From NCBI RefSeq assembly GCF_001908275.1, contig NZ_CP018620.1:5022001-5086000 (forward strand): 64,000 bases of DNA. The letters are read 5' to 3'. The translations under genes were made by a program, and so were the position numbers. This DNA is from Paenibacillus xylanexedens. Lineage in GTDB: Bacteria; Bacillota; Bacilli; Paenibacillales; Paenibacillaceae. Below are positions 8,516-17,568 of this stretch, piece by piece (within the stretch, counting starts at the first letter, position 1; every line of letters begins with the position of its first letter). The notes beneath the pieces were generated by a model. The model was not told the origin of the DNA and ran no database searches. It saw only the letters and a list, made by a program, of their open reading frames with translations.

Positions 8516-9496
8516 ATGAATCCTTCATCACTGTCATCCAAGTTACAACAAATCATTCCGCCGCTGGATCTGCGAAGCTGCCTCGTCAGCGTACGCGGTG
8601 AGATTATGTACGAACACTACCGCAACCAAGAGGCTGCGACCGATATTGCAAAAATCAATTCATGTACCAAGAGTGTGATATCCGCACTCATCTGTATAGC
8701 GATGGATAAAGGCTTGTTGCCAGAGGCATCAGCCCCAATCTCCACCTTTTTCCCACAGTTGACATCCGATCCTGACCTGCGTAAACCTTCGATCACGCTG
8801 GAACATCTGCTTACCATGACAGCCGGATTCAATTGGGATGAGTTCGGCGGGCAAAATTCATTCCCACGCATGACCCGCACCGATCATTGGGTGGATTTTG
8901 CGTTGGAACAACGCCTAAGCCATGAACCGGGTACATATATGGAGTACAACTCCGGAGTATCACAGATCCTATCCGCCATCCTGATGCAAAATACAGGTAT
9001 GAACGTAGCCGAGTTCGCGGAACGTTATCTTTTTGGCCCGCTGGGAATTAAGGATTATGAATGGGAAAGCGACCCTCAAGGTGTACATACTGGCGGATTC
9101 GGTCTTAAAATGTTACCCGTAGATCTGCTGAAATTCGGTCAGCTGTTTCTACAGCAAGGTATGTGGGAGGGGGAGTCTCTCATTTCAAGTGATCTCGTAT
9201 CTCGTTCGACGCAGCCTTTTATTACAGTCACTCCACCGAATCACGGCAGTTATGCTTGGCATTGGTGGGAGGATGTCTATCCGAATGAAAGGTCTGCCAC
9301 TGAAAATATTGCTGCTGTAGACGACAAATCCAATCTCCATTATTATTACGCGCGAGGATTTGGTGGTCAGTATGTATATATTGTCCCAGAGCTCGAACTG
9401 GTTACCGTGTTAACCAATGACAAACGAAAGAAAGAGAAACCTCCACTGGATGTTTTCCCTCGATTAATTGCCCCTGAGCTATGGAAAATGTTATAA
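8516..9496 (+). CDS. Serine hydrolase, beta-lactamase/penicillin-binding-protein-like
   Basis: I use the ATG at 8516 behind GAAAGGACACT rather than the in-frame start 45 bases upstream. The 326-aa protein has the class C beta-lactamase/esterase fold signatures: S49-C-T-K52 (SxxK nucleophile and base), a Tyr-centred YNS motif in EPGTYMEYNSG, and GFGGQYVY near the C-terminus in place of KTG. No signal peptide is apparent, so it is probably cytoplasmic. Such proteins act as esterases or peptidases rather than drug-inactivating enzymes. The 255 bases upstream contain a TTGACA (8406-8411) but no well-spaced -10. Confidence 0.85.
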   Translation: MNPSSLSSKLQQIIPPLDLRSCLVSVRGEIMYEHYRNQEAATDIAKINSCTKSVISALICIAMDKGLLPEASAPISTFFPQLTSDPDLRKPSITLEHLLTMTAGFNWDEFGGQNSFPRMTRTDHWVDFALEQRLSHEPGTYMEYNSGVSQILSAILMQNTGMNVAEFAERYLFGPLGIKDYEWESDPQGVHTGGFGLKMLPVDLLKFGQLFLQQGMWEGESLISSDLVSRSTQPFITVTPPNHGSYAWHWWEDVYPNERSATENIAAVDDKSNLHYYYARGFGGQYVYIVPELELVTVLTNDKRKKEKPPLDVFPRLIAPELWKML

Positions 9497-9579
9497 ACAC
9501 AAGCAGTCCTTTTACCCTGTTTGACCAATGCCCCCCAACCTTGTGGCCATAACCTGACCATTGGTTGAGGGTTTATTTG

Positions 9580-10602
9580 TCATGCCAAAGCTTCTTCGAT
9601 GGCAATCGTTATTGGATACGGACCAGACTCTTGATTAGAGATCACAACCAGTTGTAGATCATAGGCCGGGTACACGGAAGACATAAACGACACCCCTGGA
9701 TCAAAGCCCATGACATGAAATTTGAAAATCTCTTCCCCCTTGCGGTCAATCCAGATCCCCTGCCCATAGTGCTCTTCATCCTCTTGATGAGCGTGTGGAG
9801 TTAATAACTGCCGTGTTGTCTCTTCATTCAACAATTCGTGACCCAGCAAAGCATCCCAAAATCGAATCATATCCGGTGCTGTAACATAGGCCCCGCCATC
9901 TGATCCACCTTTGACAGGAATAGAGAACGCATTGGTGTTCCAGGAGCCATCTTCATGATCGATATACCCTAAAGCTGTGTTACGCGGGAGCTGATCTGTT
10001 ACGAAATAACCGGAGTTCTTCATGCCACAACTTTTGAAAATATGCTCTTCCACATAATCTGTAAACGACAGTCCTGAATGTTGTTCCACGATAAGCCCCA
10101 GCACAATGAAAGCCGCATTATTGTAATGAAAACGTTCACCCGGAGCAGACTTCATCGGCAGATGCTGAAACATGGGCAGAAAGTCACTTAATCTCCGCAT
10201 CGCGTAGACGGGTCTGTCTTTCCATAATTCTGAAAAGTCATTCATCACTTCTTCATCGAAATAATCCGGAATGCCTGACGTGTGTGTTAACAACTGCTGA
10301 ATGGTAACTCCTTCGTCCCATAGTGGAAACTCCACATCCAATACATCCGTAAGCTTGGAATCCGCAGACAACTTGCCCGCTTCAATTAGTTGGCATATAC
10401 TCACTGCCGTGAAGATCTTACATCCAGATGCAATTCCAAAGCGTGTATCCACCTGATTGGCAAGTTCTTCACTGCGATTTGCTTAACCACGTTTCATATT
10501 CAAAAGGGTTTTCCCGGCTTGCTGGAGTAATACAACACCCGAAAAATTAACGCGTTCCATGACTTCTTCTACTTTTGTTGTCAGCTCTACTGCATTCAAC
10601 AT
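9580..10602 (-). pseudogene. Serine hydrolase (beta-lactamase family) interrupted by an in-frame stop
   Basis: Translation from the ATG at 10602 (TAGGTGA eight bases upstream) gives MLNAVELTTKVEEVMERVNF and so on up to KRG, then TAA at 10483-10485 (codon 40). The same frame continues as ANRSEELANQVDTRFGIASGCK. In homologues this stretch reads GYANRSE, so a Tyr codon TAC/TAT became TAA. The remainder is intact, with the nucleophile motif SGCK, the Tyr motif in FHYNNAAF and a C-terminal FHVMGFDPG. A shorter protein could start at a Met just before DTRFG (10452) but would lack the first strand. Nonsense mutation or sequencing error are both possible. Confidence 0.8.
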
Positions 10603-10689
10603 TTTGTTGTTCACCTACTTATCTATGTATTCATTACATTCTCATTCTTAATTCTTCGTCATATCCTGCATACCTGCCATATTTTCATA

Positions 10690-10731
10690 AAAAGAAGGAT
10701 TACTCCCTTATAAAAGGAAATAACCCTTCTT
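10690..10731 (-). terminator. Terminator downstream of the DUF1361 operon
   Basis: On the minus strand AAGAAGG and CCTTCTT form the outer stem, with a partly paired interior, followed by TTTTATG. Confidence 0.6.
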
Positions 10732-10745
10732 CAGACAACGTAAGA

Positions 10746-10838
10746 TTACGTTTGACAAAACATGCTCAAATGCTGTTCAATCACTTGTTCCACTCGTTTT
10801 ACTGTAAGTCTATCTGGCTGTATGTCTCGAGGCAACAT
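10746..10838 (-). CDS. Possible 30-aa ORF after DUF1361 gene
   Basis: An ATG stands three bases after the DUF1361 stop, in the same frame, and reads MLPRDIQPDRLTVKRVEQ and on to CQT then TAA. There is no separate ribosome site, but translational coupling is possible. It could equally be a former C-terminal extension cut off by a stop codon. I do not recognise it. Confidence 0.25.
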   Translation of the reverse strand: MLPRDIQPDRLTVKRVEQVIEQHLSMFCQT

Positions 10839-10841
10839 GAA

Positions 10842-11570
10842 TTAGCGTAACGCTTGCAGGTCCGACTCGGGACTTCCTGCACTCTTCTTCGTTTCACGGG
10901 GAGCCCTCGTATTGATCAGATAATACAATGTGGCATAGATTGTAGTGATAAACGTGCCAAAAAACAGGCAAAACGCCAGAGACGGACGGCTTACACTTTC
11001 GTGCATCAGTTCAATCAGCGTCTCGCGATTCGTCAGTGCATCCCAGCTATTCAGTCGATATACACGTCCAAGCAAGACCCCATAACTTCCCAAAGCACAA
11101 CCTGCCAGTACAAAGATCCAGGATGCCCAGCGTCCAATTCGGTGATAGATCACTTCCTGAAGCTGATACATCGACAGGAATCCAAGCAGGAGTCCAGTCC
11201 AGACAAACATTAATACAACACTTAAGTCGTACCAATACGTGAAGTCCACTCCGTTCCCACCATAATACCGGGAACTTCTCGCTGTAAGATGAATCAAATC
11301 CGTAACAATATAAGAAGAGTTCGGGAAAAATAACAACCACAGCAGCCCACTTGCGACTGCTAGCCATGCAGCACCTTTCCATTTCACATCACTTAGAAGA
11401 TAGGATGCATAAGAGAACACAAAAGGAATCCAGCCCAAGAACAGATTCCAGATCAGGAAGCGGAAATAACGCTGATCCAGCCAATCTGCGGCTACATAGT
11501 ACAAGCCAAGCGTTACTATAGTAACCACACTAAGGAAAATAAATATGCGAATATAATTCAGTTTTCTCAA
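10842..11570 (-). CDS. DUF1361 family membrane protein
   Basis: I prefer the TTG at 11570, nine bases after GTGAGG; a GTG at 11585 in the same frame lacks a ribosome site. The ~242-aa protein has six to seven hydrophobic helices. It carries the family signature FRFLIWNLFLGWIPFVFSY followed by FPNSSYIVTDLIHL and DLSVVLMFVWTGLLLGF, typical of DUF1361. It is an integral membrane protein of unknown function. It follows a 178-aa unknown gene with a gap of some 30 bases, and the two probably form an operon. Confidence 0.85.
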   Translation of the reverse strand: MRKLNYIRIFIFLSVVTIVTLGLYYVAADWLDQRYFRFLIWNLFLGWIPFVFSYASYLLSDVKWKGAAWLAVASGLLWLLFFPNSSYIVTDLIHLTARSSRYYGGNGVDFTYWYDLSVVLMFVWTGLLLGFLSMYQLQEVIYHRIGRWASWIFVLAGCALGSYGVLLGRVYRLNSWDALTNRETLIELMHESVSRPSLAFCLFFGTFITTIYATLYYLINTRAPRETKKSAGSPESDLQALR

Positions 11571-11599
11571 TGATTCTGACCTCACTTGATAAAATTCAA

Positions 11600-12136
11600 T
11601 TAGTTTCGAAAATATCGGATGATTTCTTCCTTATTCTTTTCCACACGCAAATTCAATCCACGTTTATCCTTTAATCCATACTGCTGTAATTCATGCCCTG
11701 GATCAAGCACCAACGGTTTCGTCGCCACATCGACCAGCAAGTCCATCGTCAATTGATAGGTTTCCCGTAACTTGTCCATCGGCAGAGAGGATTCATACCG
11801 TTTGATCAGCTCAATCAGACGTTCAGCATACACGAGACGAACCATACTGTCCGCACTCTTCAATTGTCTTGAAGCAAATGCTGTAATGGCCTTAATTATA
11901 CTTGGTTCTGTCCGATGTTTGGCAATCACCGCAAGTTCATCCACCGCATCCCAATTCATGATAGACAGCTCGGAACTTAATTGTTGAATCCGCTCCCCTA
12001 TCCATTGTTCCTCTAACTCTTGGGGTACGTCCCATCGCTTATAGTCGGCATATACGCCTTCTCGATGCATCTGTATAGCGCTCCCATAATGTTTGACGAA
12101 CCAATCCTTTGCTACACCCCAATCGGTCTCTTCCAT
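11600..12136 (-). CDS. Hypothetical 178-aa helical protein
   Basis: The ATG follows GGTGGTGGTTAAAG. The protein is soluble, acidic/basic mixed and apparently all-helical (MNWDAVDELAVIAKHRTEP, DSMVRLVYAERLIELIKRYE), with Trp-rich N-terminus (DWGVAKDWFVKHYG). I see no cysteine motif, signal peptide or catalytic signature, and I do not recognise the family. It is the first gene of a two-gene operon with the DUF1361 membrane protein and is divergent from the spore coat gene. Confidence 0.65.
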   Translation of the reverse strand: MEETDWGVAKDWFVKHYGSAIQMHREGVYADYKRWDVPQELEEQWIGERIQQLSSELSIMNWDAVDELAVIAKHRTEPSIIKAITAFASRQLKSADSMVRLVYAERLIELIKRYESSLPMDKLRETYQLTMDLLVDVATKPLVLDPGHELQQYGLKDKRGLNLRVEKNKEEIIRYFRN

Positions 12137-12260
12137 CTTTAACCACCACCATACCTATTCCTATTTGTGCGTACGCTTTTATCCATACACATTACATAAA
12201 TTTACTACTTTCCAAGCATACTAGAATCATACCATTTACCAAAGGAGAATCAAATTTACA

Positions 12261-12917
12261 ATGAATCCAAATTCGATGCACCCTCAAAATTTAGTACAAC
12301 CCACATTGAATGCTAATCCAAATGTCACCCCTAACATGAATCATGGTGGCCATGAGATGTTCGATGTGCATGAGATTCTGTCCTCCACCATTAACGTGCT
12401 GGATCAATACATGATCTTTCGTACATTTGTGCAGAGCCAGGAACTGATTGGCATTCTGGACCGGCAGTATAATTTCATATTATCCCAGTACAATCTGACA
12501 GCAGAGTGTTTTGCATCCGGACAGAAACCTCATCAAGAGACAGCAACCTATATGATCCCCAACATCGTACCACCGGTATATGGCCTTAAGCCCTCAGCAC
12601 CGAAAAAGCCAAACCAGAGCTTGGCTGATGTAAAGGATGCCGGGATTAGCGCTCATATGTTGGGACTGATTAAGTCACATGCGAGTCTGCTCGGCATGTC
12701 TTGCAGCGAGATCACGAATGGAACGGTTCGCCGAGTCATCGCTTCTCAGATCCAGCATTTTATCGAGATGGCCTATGAAATTTTCATGTTCCAGAATAAA
12801 AACGCCTATTATCAAGTACCTCAACTCACTCCAAGTGATACACAACAGATGCTTCAGGCATACATTCCAGCAACCGGAGCACCTCAGATGCCTATTAACA
12901 ATAAACCACTTCATTAA
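12261..12917 (+). CDS. Spore coat protein, CotF-like
   Basis: AAAGGAG stands 14 bases before the ATG. An Asn/Pro/His-rich N-terminal tail (MNPNSMHPQNL, NANPNVTPNMNH) of ~35 residues is followed by a four-helix ferritin-like Coat F domain (HEILSSTINVLDQYMIFR, QSQELIGILDRQY, AHMLGLIKSHASLLG, ASQIQHFIEMAYEIF). CotF-type proteins are built into the outer layers of the endospore. The gene is monocistronic with a strong terminator. Expression would be expected in the mother cell during sporulation, but I see no unambiguous sigma-K or sigma-E promoter. Confidence 0.85.
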   Translation: MNPNSMHPQNLVQPTLNANPNVTPNMNHGGHEMFDVHEILSSTINVLDQYMIFRTFVQSQELIGILDRQYNFILSQYNLTAECFASGQKPHQETATYMIPNIVPPVYGLKPSAPKKPNQSLADVKDAGISAHMLGLIKSHASLLGMSCSEITNGTVRRVIASQIQHFIEMAYEIFMFQNKNAYYQVPQLTPSDTQQMLQAYIPATGAPQMPINNKPLH

Positions 12918-12941
12918 TTAGAAAATAAAATCCGCTTCCCC

Positions 12942-12983
12942 AGAACAGTCTCTTTAACCCTTTCGGGTTTTAGGGGCTGTTCT
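12942..12983 (+). terminator. Terminator of the CotF-like gene
   Basis: AGAACAG at the left and CTGTTCT at the right, with an inner ACCC/GGGT pair, form a long stem followed by TTCATT. Confidence 0.75.
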
Positions 12984-13158
12984 TTCATTATTTGTAATCA
13001 TTTTCCTACCGAAGACACTTGATTCGCTTACCAGAAACTGGTTTAATCAAAGACAAACCCGTACATATTCAACTTACGGATCATACATATAAAATAGGGT
13101 GAAATGCCGTTATACGAGAATTCAAATGGCTTTTTCTTCATTATGGGGAGGTATACAA

Positions 13159-14112
13159 ATGAGATGGAAGCAACCTGCTAAACTTGGTTTACTGGCTATG
13201 GCTCTCGGCTGTACTGCCATTGGCGCAACAATCACACCTTCAACAACACTGGCTGCACCTGTTCCCGCTTCCAAAGCGGTGTATCATCAGTTCCAAACCT
13301 ATCGAACAGAAGCAGTGAAGTCCACAGAAAGTCTGGTTAAAGCGCGTAAATACCTGATGAATCATATCGATAAAGTCGACCCTTGGCAGGCCACACTAAT
13401 GACGCTGCAACTGGAGAACATGCAGAACGTGAAATTGGCTAATATGGACTACCAAATGTATACGGAACAATTTCAACAGGCCATATCTCAAGCCCATGAA
13501 CAACTTGGTTACGAACAGAAGCTTACATATAGTCGTCTGCTCAAAGAAATTAAAGATCCGACAGCGAAGAAACTTCTGCAGGAAGCATCTGATCTCGGGT
13601 TCAAACTGGAAACCAGTGAAGGCTTGTATTACCCTATCATCAATTATGAGATATATCAAAAGTTCAAGCCTTTTGTTAAGGCTGATATTGCTGCGTACAT
13701 TGATATTATGGCTACCGAGTCCAACCAAATGACAACTTCAGATGGTGGCATTATCATCTCTTGGAACGAATTAATCCAGCGTGCATTGGAGAAAGAAGCC
13801 TTTTTGAACAACTTCCCGAATTCCAATCGTACATCAGCAGTGAAGCAAGGGTTATTTGTGGATTATCTGTTTTACGGAAGTGACAACACGCCTGCTTATG
13901 ATTGGTACACGGACGAAGAAATCCGCACCATGGCCCCTGAGGTGAAAAAGGCTTACGAGAAAGCTTTGGCTAAGCGGGAGCCCAATACGGAGAGTGTTCT
14001 TCTGGACACTATGGAAAAGATTTTACTGGTTCTCAATCAGAACAATGATGAGCTTACACCTGAAGTCAGAGCAATCATTGAACCTGTTCAACAACAATTT
14101 GACCGTGAATAA
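13159..14112 (+). CDS. Secreted hypothetical protein
   Basis: The ATG at 13159 has GGGGAGG seven bases upstream. The first ~32 residues are a signal peptide (MRWKQPAKLG, hydrophobic core, cut after TLA or AAP). The mature ~285 residues are helical, rich in Gln, Glu and Lys, with no Cys and no obvious catalytic motif. Examples are RKYLMNHIDKVDPWQATL near the start and NNFPNSNRTSAVKQGLFVDY near residue 230. I do not recognise the family. It is monocistronic and ends in a terminator. It is probably exported and possibly cell-wall associated. Confidence 0.7.
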   Translation: MRWKQPAKLGLLAMALGCTAIGATITPSTTLAAPVPASKAVYHQFQTYRTEAVKSTESLVKARKYLMNHIDKVDPWQATLMTLQLENMQNVKLANMDYQMYTEQFQQAISQAHEQLGYEQKLTYSRLLKEIKDPTAKKLLQEASDLGFKLETSEGLYYPIINYEIYQKFKPFVKADIAAYIDIMATESNQMTTSDGGIIISWNELIQRALEKEAFLNNFPNSNRTSAVKQGLFVDYLFYGSDNTPAYDWYTDEEIRTMAPEVKKAYEKALAKREPNTESVLLDTMEKILLVLNQNNDELTPEVRAIIEPVQQQFDRE

Positions 14113-14143
14113 TCGGATGCTGAATCGCAAAATGTGAAATGCC

Positions 14144-14182
14144 AAAAAAGCGGCAGTCCTCGAGACAGAGGGTGCCGCTTTT
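14144..14182 (+). terminator. Terminator of the secreted hypothetical gene
   Basis: AAAAGCGGCA and TGCCGCTTTT pair perfectly, with an inner TCCT/AGGG pairing. Confidence 0.85.
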
Positions 14183-14212
14183 AAGTTTACCTTTAAAGTC
14201 CTTACATTTTGA

Positions 14213-15148
14213 TCAAAGAGTTGAAGTGTCTATTGATGTAAGTTTGTTCGGATTAACGACGAGATACACGCCCTCAATCCTCTCTCCGGAAGCGTCCAAC
14301 TCCAAACAGAGTACCTCGGACAACTGCCCTTCTTTCATCAACGCAAGTTGAAGTTCGCCATTGATCCACATGGGTACCCATTCCCTTTCACGCAATCGCG
14401 TAAGGACTCGCCGTGAGGTCAGGAGTGCAAGCACACCTTTGTGCACGTTCATTGTTCTCATAACCGTATGCACAACGCCACCGCCATCTGCTGTAAATAC
14501 AGGCTGATCCGCCAGTAACTCAAGCATGGCAGAGACGTCATAACGAAGGAAAGCCGTTGTAAAACGGCTCAGCAATTCACCTTTGGCTATCATATCCGCA
14601 TCACTCTGCTCGATCGGCGGAAGTCTTTCGGGCAAATTTCGTCTGGCGCGGCTAAAGATTTGACGGCAGTTACTCTCCGTTTTGCCCAGCCAATCCGCTA
14701 TTTCGGAATAATCATATCGAAACGCTTCACGAAGGACAAAAACAGCCCGTTCCATGGGCGATAGACGCTCCAACATGACCAGATAGGCGTAGGATATCAG
14801 CTCTTTTTTCTCCATCGTTTCCTCTGGCATGTTCGCCTCTTCACTGTCACCCATCGGCTCTGGCAGCCACTCACCAACATAACTTTCCCGCTGATTACGG
14901 GCGGAATTTAGCAGATTCAAGCTTCGATTCACAACCAGTCTGGCGATGTAGGACTTGGGATTACGAATATCCTGAACAGACGTGCTCTGAATCCCAGCAA
15001 AACAATCCTGCACAATATCTTCAGCTTCTGCTACACTGCCCAGCATGCGGTAAGCTATTGAAAATGCATATTTTTTATAACGAATATACAACTCACCAAC
15101 ATCCAGAGAAGATACTTCTGGCTCATTGGCGTGGAAATTAGAATTCAT
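14213..15148 (-). CDS. ECF41-type RNA polymerase sigma factor
   Basis: 311 aa, starting at an ATG behind GAGGAGG. Sigma region 2 (YRMLGSVAEAEDIVQDCF) and region 4 (SPMERAVFVLREAFRYDYSEIA) are clear. A SnoaL-like C-terminal extension of ~110 residues follows. The hallmarks of group ECF41 are present: WLPEP in the linker between regions 2 and 4, DGGG in the extension, and NPNKL near the C-terminus (NPDKL in the family). In this group the C-terminal domain itself modulates activity and no anti-sigma factor is needed. The AhpD-like gene just upstream is the usual regulated partner. An ECF41-type promoter lies before that gene. Confidence 0.92.
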   Translation of the reverse strand: MNSNFHANEPEVSSLDVGELYIRYKKYAFSIAYRMLGSVAEAEDIVQDCFAGIQSTSVQDIRNPKSYIARLVVNRSLNLLNSARNQRESYVGEWLPEPMGDSEEANMPEETMEKKELISYAYLVMLERLSPMERAVFVLREAFRYDYSEIADWLGKTESNCRQIFSRARRNLPERLPPIEQSDADMIAKGELLSRFTTAFLRYDVSAMLELLADQPVFTADGGGVVHTVMRTMNVHKGVLALLTSRRVLTRLREREWVPMWINGELQLALMKEGQLSEVLCLELDASGERIEGVYLVVNPNKLTSIDTSTL

Positions 15149-15180
15149 AAGAAGCCTCCTCTGGCATGGTGCGTGTATTT

Positions 15181-15627
15181 TTAGTTAAAGCAACCCGGAT
15201 ACATCCCAGTTGTGATCGCAATCCGGTTCCAGTTATTAATCGTGTTAATGGCCAGGATCAGATCCACCAGTTCGGATTCACTGAATTGTTCACGAACCTT
15301 ATCGTATAACGCAAGTGGTACACCGTGTTCCGAGATTCGGGTCACCGCTTCAGCCAGCTCCAGCATAACACGTTCTTGATCCGTGAAGAAAGGCACTTCA
15401 CGCCATACACTCAGCAAAAGAATATGATCCGCGTAATCTCCCAGTTTCATCAGATCTTTGGCATGCATATCTAGACAAAAGGCGCAACCATTAATCTGGG
15501 ACACTCGGATTTTTAACAGCTCATACAATACTTTATTTTCAAATTGCCCGGATATATATTGCTCCATTGCCATCATCGCTTTAAAAGCACCTGGACTCGC
15601 TACTCTGTAGTTCGTTCTTAAATTCAT
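15181..15627 (-). CDS. Carboxymuconolactone decarboxylase (AhpD-like) family protein
   Basis: 148 aa from an ATG with GGAGG ten bases upstream. The redox motif C-A-F-C followed by LDMH (residues ~52-58) is the CxxC/His centre of the AhpD-like fold, and the C-terminal half has the repeated helical hairpin (LVDLILAINTINNWNRIAI). Members are thiol-based peroxidase partners or decarboxylases. Genes of this type are the usual direct target of ECF41 sigma factors. Here it precedes the ECF41 gene by 32 bases in the same operon, and a promoter fitting ECF41 lies upstream at 15665-15691. A role in oxidative or thiol stress is likely. Confidence 0.9.
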   Translation of the reverse strand: MNLRTNYRVASPGAFKAMMAMEQYISGQFENKVLYELLKIRVSQINGCAFCLDMHAKDLMKLGDYADHILLLSVWREVPFFTDQERVMLELAEAVTRISEHGVPLALYDKVREQFSESELVDLILAINTINNWNRIAITTGMYPGCFN

Positions 15628-15664
15628 TTTTCATTCGCCTCCGTCATTTGGTTTACATACTGTA

Positions 15665-15691
15665 GACAAATGACCGCAGGGATCTGTGACA
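15665..15691 (-). promoter_or_regulatory. ECF41-type promoter (TGTCACA-N16-TGTC)
   Basis: The minus strand carries TGTCACA, then 16 bases, then TGTC. The published ECF41 promoter is TGTCACA-N16-CGTC. The -10 element ends 38 bases before the start codon of the AhpD-like gene. The spacing and seven-base -35 match are exact; only one base of the -10 differs. It implies autoregulation of the operon. Confidence 0.8.
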
Positions 15692-15726
15692 TTCTTTGCG
15701 AAAATCTTTTTATGCCCACAAGGATG

Positions 15727-15783
15727 TCAGCTCAACTAACGAAATTCACACTGAGATTCTGATGGCAGGACAACCTCCAAGGA
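15727..15783 (+). repeat. Decayed left-end fragment of the MITE-like family
   Basis: CTCAACTAACGAAATTCACAC and the following GATGGCAGGACAACCT align with the left end of the copy at 17091 (GTTCAACTAATGAA...TTTACAC...GATGGCAGAATAAC). Only the first ~55 bases remain. The rest of 15628-16035 is AT-rich and contains the ECF41 promoter and the upstream region of the Rieske gene. Confidence 0.5.
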
Positions 15784-16035
15784 GTCAATAATCAGTAATG
15801 GAAAAACATACTGAAAGGTTGTTCTCTTTTTATACAATTAACATCTAACGTAAGAAAAATCTGCTTTTTTCCGTATCCATGTACGGTTTTTACTGAACTG
15901 TTTGTGATTTCAACCAAAAAAAAGTTACCTATCTTGATATTTTGACCAAAAGAGTAGTAACATACGGCTAATCAAGTTAACTTTTCTGACATTAAAAAGA
16001 GAATCGTTTATCCATATCAGCAAGGAGTGTTTCCT

Positions 16036-17082
16036 ATGATAACTTCCAACGCAAACCATACAATGACTTCCGAATTACCTAGAGGGTGTACGTTCACCGC
16101 TGAAGACTGGCATGTATTATCCCAATATTGGTACCCGGTAGCCCAAGCAACCGAAGTAACAGACAAACCACTGGCTGCTCAATTACTCGATGTGAAGCTG
16201 GTTCTCTATCGCAGTAATGATCAGATTGTGGTAGCCAAGGATCTTTGTTTTCACCGCGGGGCTCCACTTAGTAAAGGCTGGGTAGAGAATGGCGAGATTG
16301 TCTGCCCTTATCACGGTTTCCGTTATAATTGTGAAGGAAAATGTACCGTAGTTCCTGCGCACCCAAGCTCCAAGATCTCGCCTAAGCTCAAACTTATCGT
16401 GTACCCGGCAGTTGAACGTTATGGCTTGATCTGGACCACTTTGGCGGGAACGGAAGAACAAATCCCCTCCTTCCCTGGATGGGATGATCCGGATTTTATC
16501 AATATTCTGCCACCCAACTTTGACATTGCTGGTTCCTCTGGACGACAAATGGAGGGATTCCTGGATGTATCCCATTTTGCCTATGTGCATACCGAAACGT
16601 TTGGTGACCGAAACAACACAGAAGTCCCCCAATACAAAGTGAAACGCGAAGGTAATGAGTTACTGGCGGAGTATTGGAGTACGGTAAGTAACTATGGCAA
16701 AGGGCAAGATCTTGTTGCACCTGAAGGTTTCCAATGGCTGCGCGAGTTTCGAGTGTTCCCACCTTTTGCGGCTTCTCTTACGGTACATTTCCCAGGAGAC
16801 GACAAGCTGAATATTCTGAATTGTGCTTCGCCAATCTCTGCCCGTTATACACGTTTATTCTGTCCAATCACACGCAACTTTGACAAAGACGCTCCGATTG
16901 AAGACACAATCAAGTTCAACTTGCAGGTATTTGAAGAAGACCGCGAGATGGTCGAGTCACAGAAACCGGAGGATCTGCCCCTAGATCTGCATGCCGAGGC
17001 CCATATTCCCGCAGACCGTACTTCGATTGCTTATCGTCAATTATTAACGGAGCTTGGCTTGGGACGAAATTACACATCGTAA
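16036..17082 (+). CDS. Rieske non-heme iron oxygenase (aromatic ring-hydroxylating type)
   Basis: The ATG at 16036 follows AAGGAGTGTTTCCT; 348 aa. The Rieske [2Fe-2S] site is C-F-H at the first half and C-P-Y-H at the second half, 17 residues apart (residues ~69-91). The mononuclear iron site appears as D-V-S-H-F-A-Y-V-H in EGFLDVSHFAYVHTE. The layout resembles VanA/phenoxybenzoate-type oxygenases that demethylate or hydroxylate aromatic substrates. No reductase or ferredoxin gene is adjacent, so electrons must come from a partner encoded elsewhere. It is a single gene, with the MITE copy just after its stop. The substrate cannot be told. Confidence 0.9.
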   Translation: MITSNANHTMTSELPRGCTFTAEDWHVLSQYWYPVAQATEVTDKPLAAQLLDVKLVLYRSNDQIVVAKDLCFHRGAPLSKGWVENGEIVCPYHGFRYNCEGKCTVVPAHPSSKISPKLKLIVYPAVERYGLIWTTLAGTEEQIPSFPGWDDPDFINILPPNFDIAGSSGRQMEGFLDVSHFAYVHTETFGDRNNTEVPQYKVKREGNELLAEYWSTVSNYGKGQDLVAPEGFQWLREFRVFPPFAASLTVHFPGDDKLNILNCASPISARYTRLFCPITRNFDKDAPIEDTIKFNLQVFEEDREMVESQKPEDLPLDLHAEAHIPADRTSIAYRQLLTELGLGRNYTS

Positions 17083-17090
17083 ATTAAATC

Positions 17091-17324
17091 ATATATAAGT
17101 TCAACTAATGAATATATTTACACTGGCACTCCGATGGCAGAATAACTCTACGATCGCTGTTATCCCCAGATTTTTTTATTCCATTTTTTCATAGGGAAAA
17201 TCCGGTGATAGCGTATGCTTTCGATGTAGCTTTCTTTTAGAAAGCTTTTAGGCGAACGCTCCGCTTCTTCAAGTTATTTCTGCCCTCTCCGCTATCGTGT
17301 AAATGTTTAGTTGAACTTATGTAG
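17091..17324. repeat. MITE-like element, copy A (234 bp)
   Basis: The element starts TATATAAGTTCAACTAA and ends TTTAGTTGAACTTATGTA. The terminal inverted repeats extend imperfectly for ~50 bp. Inside, CGCTGTTATCCCCAGATTTT faces AAAATCCGGTGATAGCG as a second inverted repeat. There is no coding potential. It shares its sequence with copies at 35646-35836 and 44619-44848. Confidence 0.8.
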
Positions 17325-17423
17325 GTGTTCTTCAATCTCAGGCAAGCTATCGATGATGGATGTCGCGCCTAAAAAGTCTTGAAGTACTATCCTGCGGTCT
17401 CTGGGGAATGGGTTGAAAATGTT

Positions 17424-17568
17424 CTTAGGAACTCAGGACATCTTATTTGGCCTCTAGGTCCTCATTTAAAATTGTAAGGAACCTCAGACTCGTTATTTCC
17501 CTAAATTCCCCGATAAAAACACTTCATACGGCTGTTTATTCTGATATAACACGTCTCAGATTCTTTAG
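17424..17568. repeat. Palindromic intergenic repeat (third family)
   Basis: AGGAACCTCAGACTCGTTAT (from 17477) faces ATAACACGTCTCAGATTCTTT (to 17567) as imperfect inverted repeats about 90 bp apart. A related arm TTAGGAACTCAGGACATCTT lies at 17425. It is non-coding. Such palindromes recur in Paenibacillus genomes. The remaining sequence of 17325-17686 shows nothing else recognisable. Confidence 0.45.
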
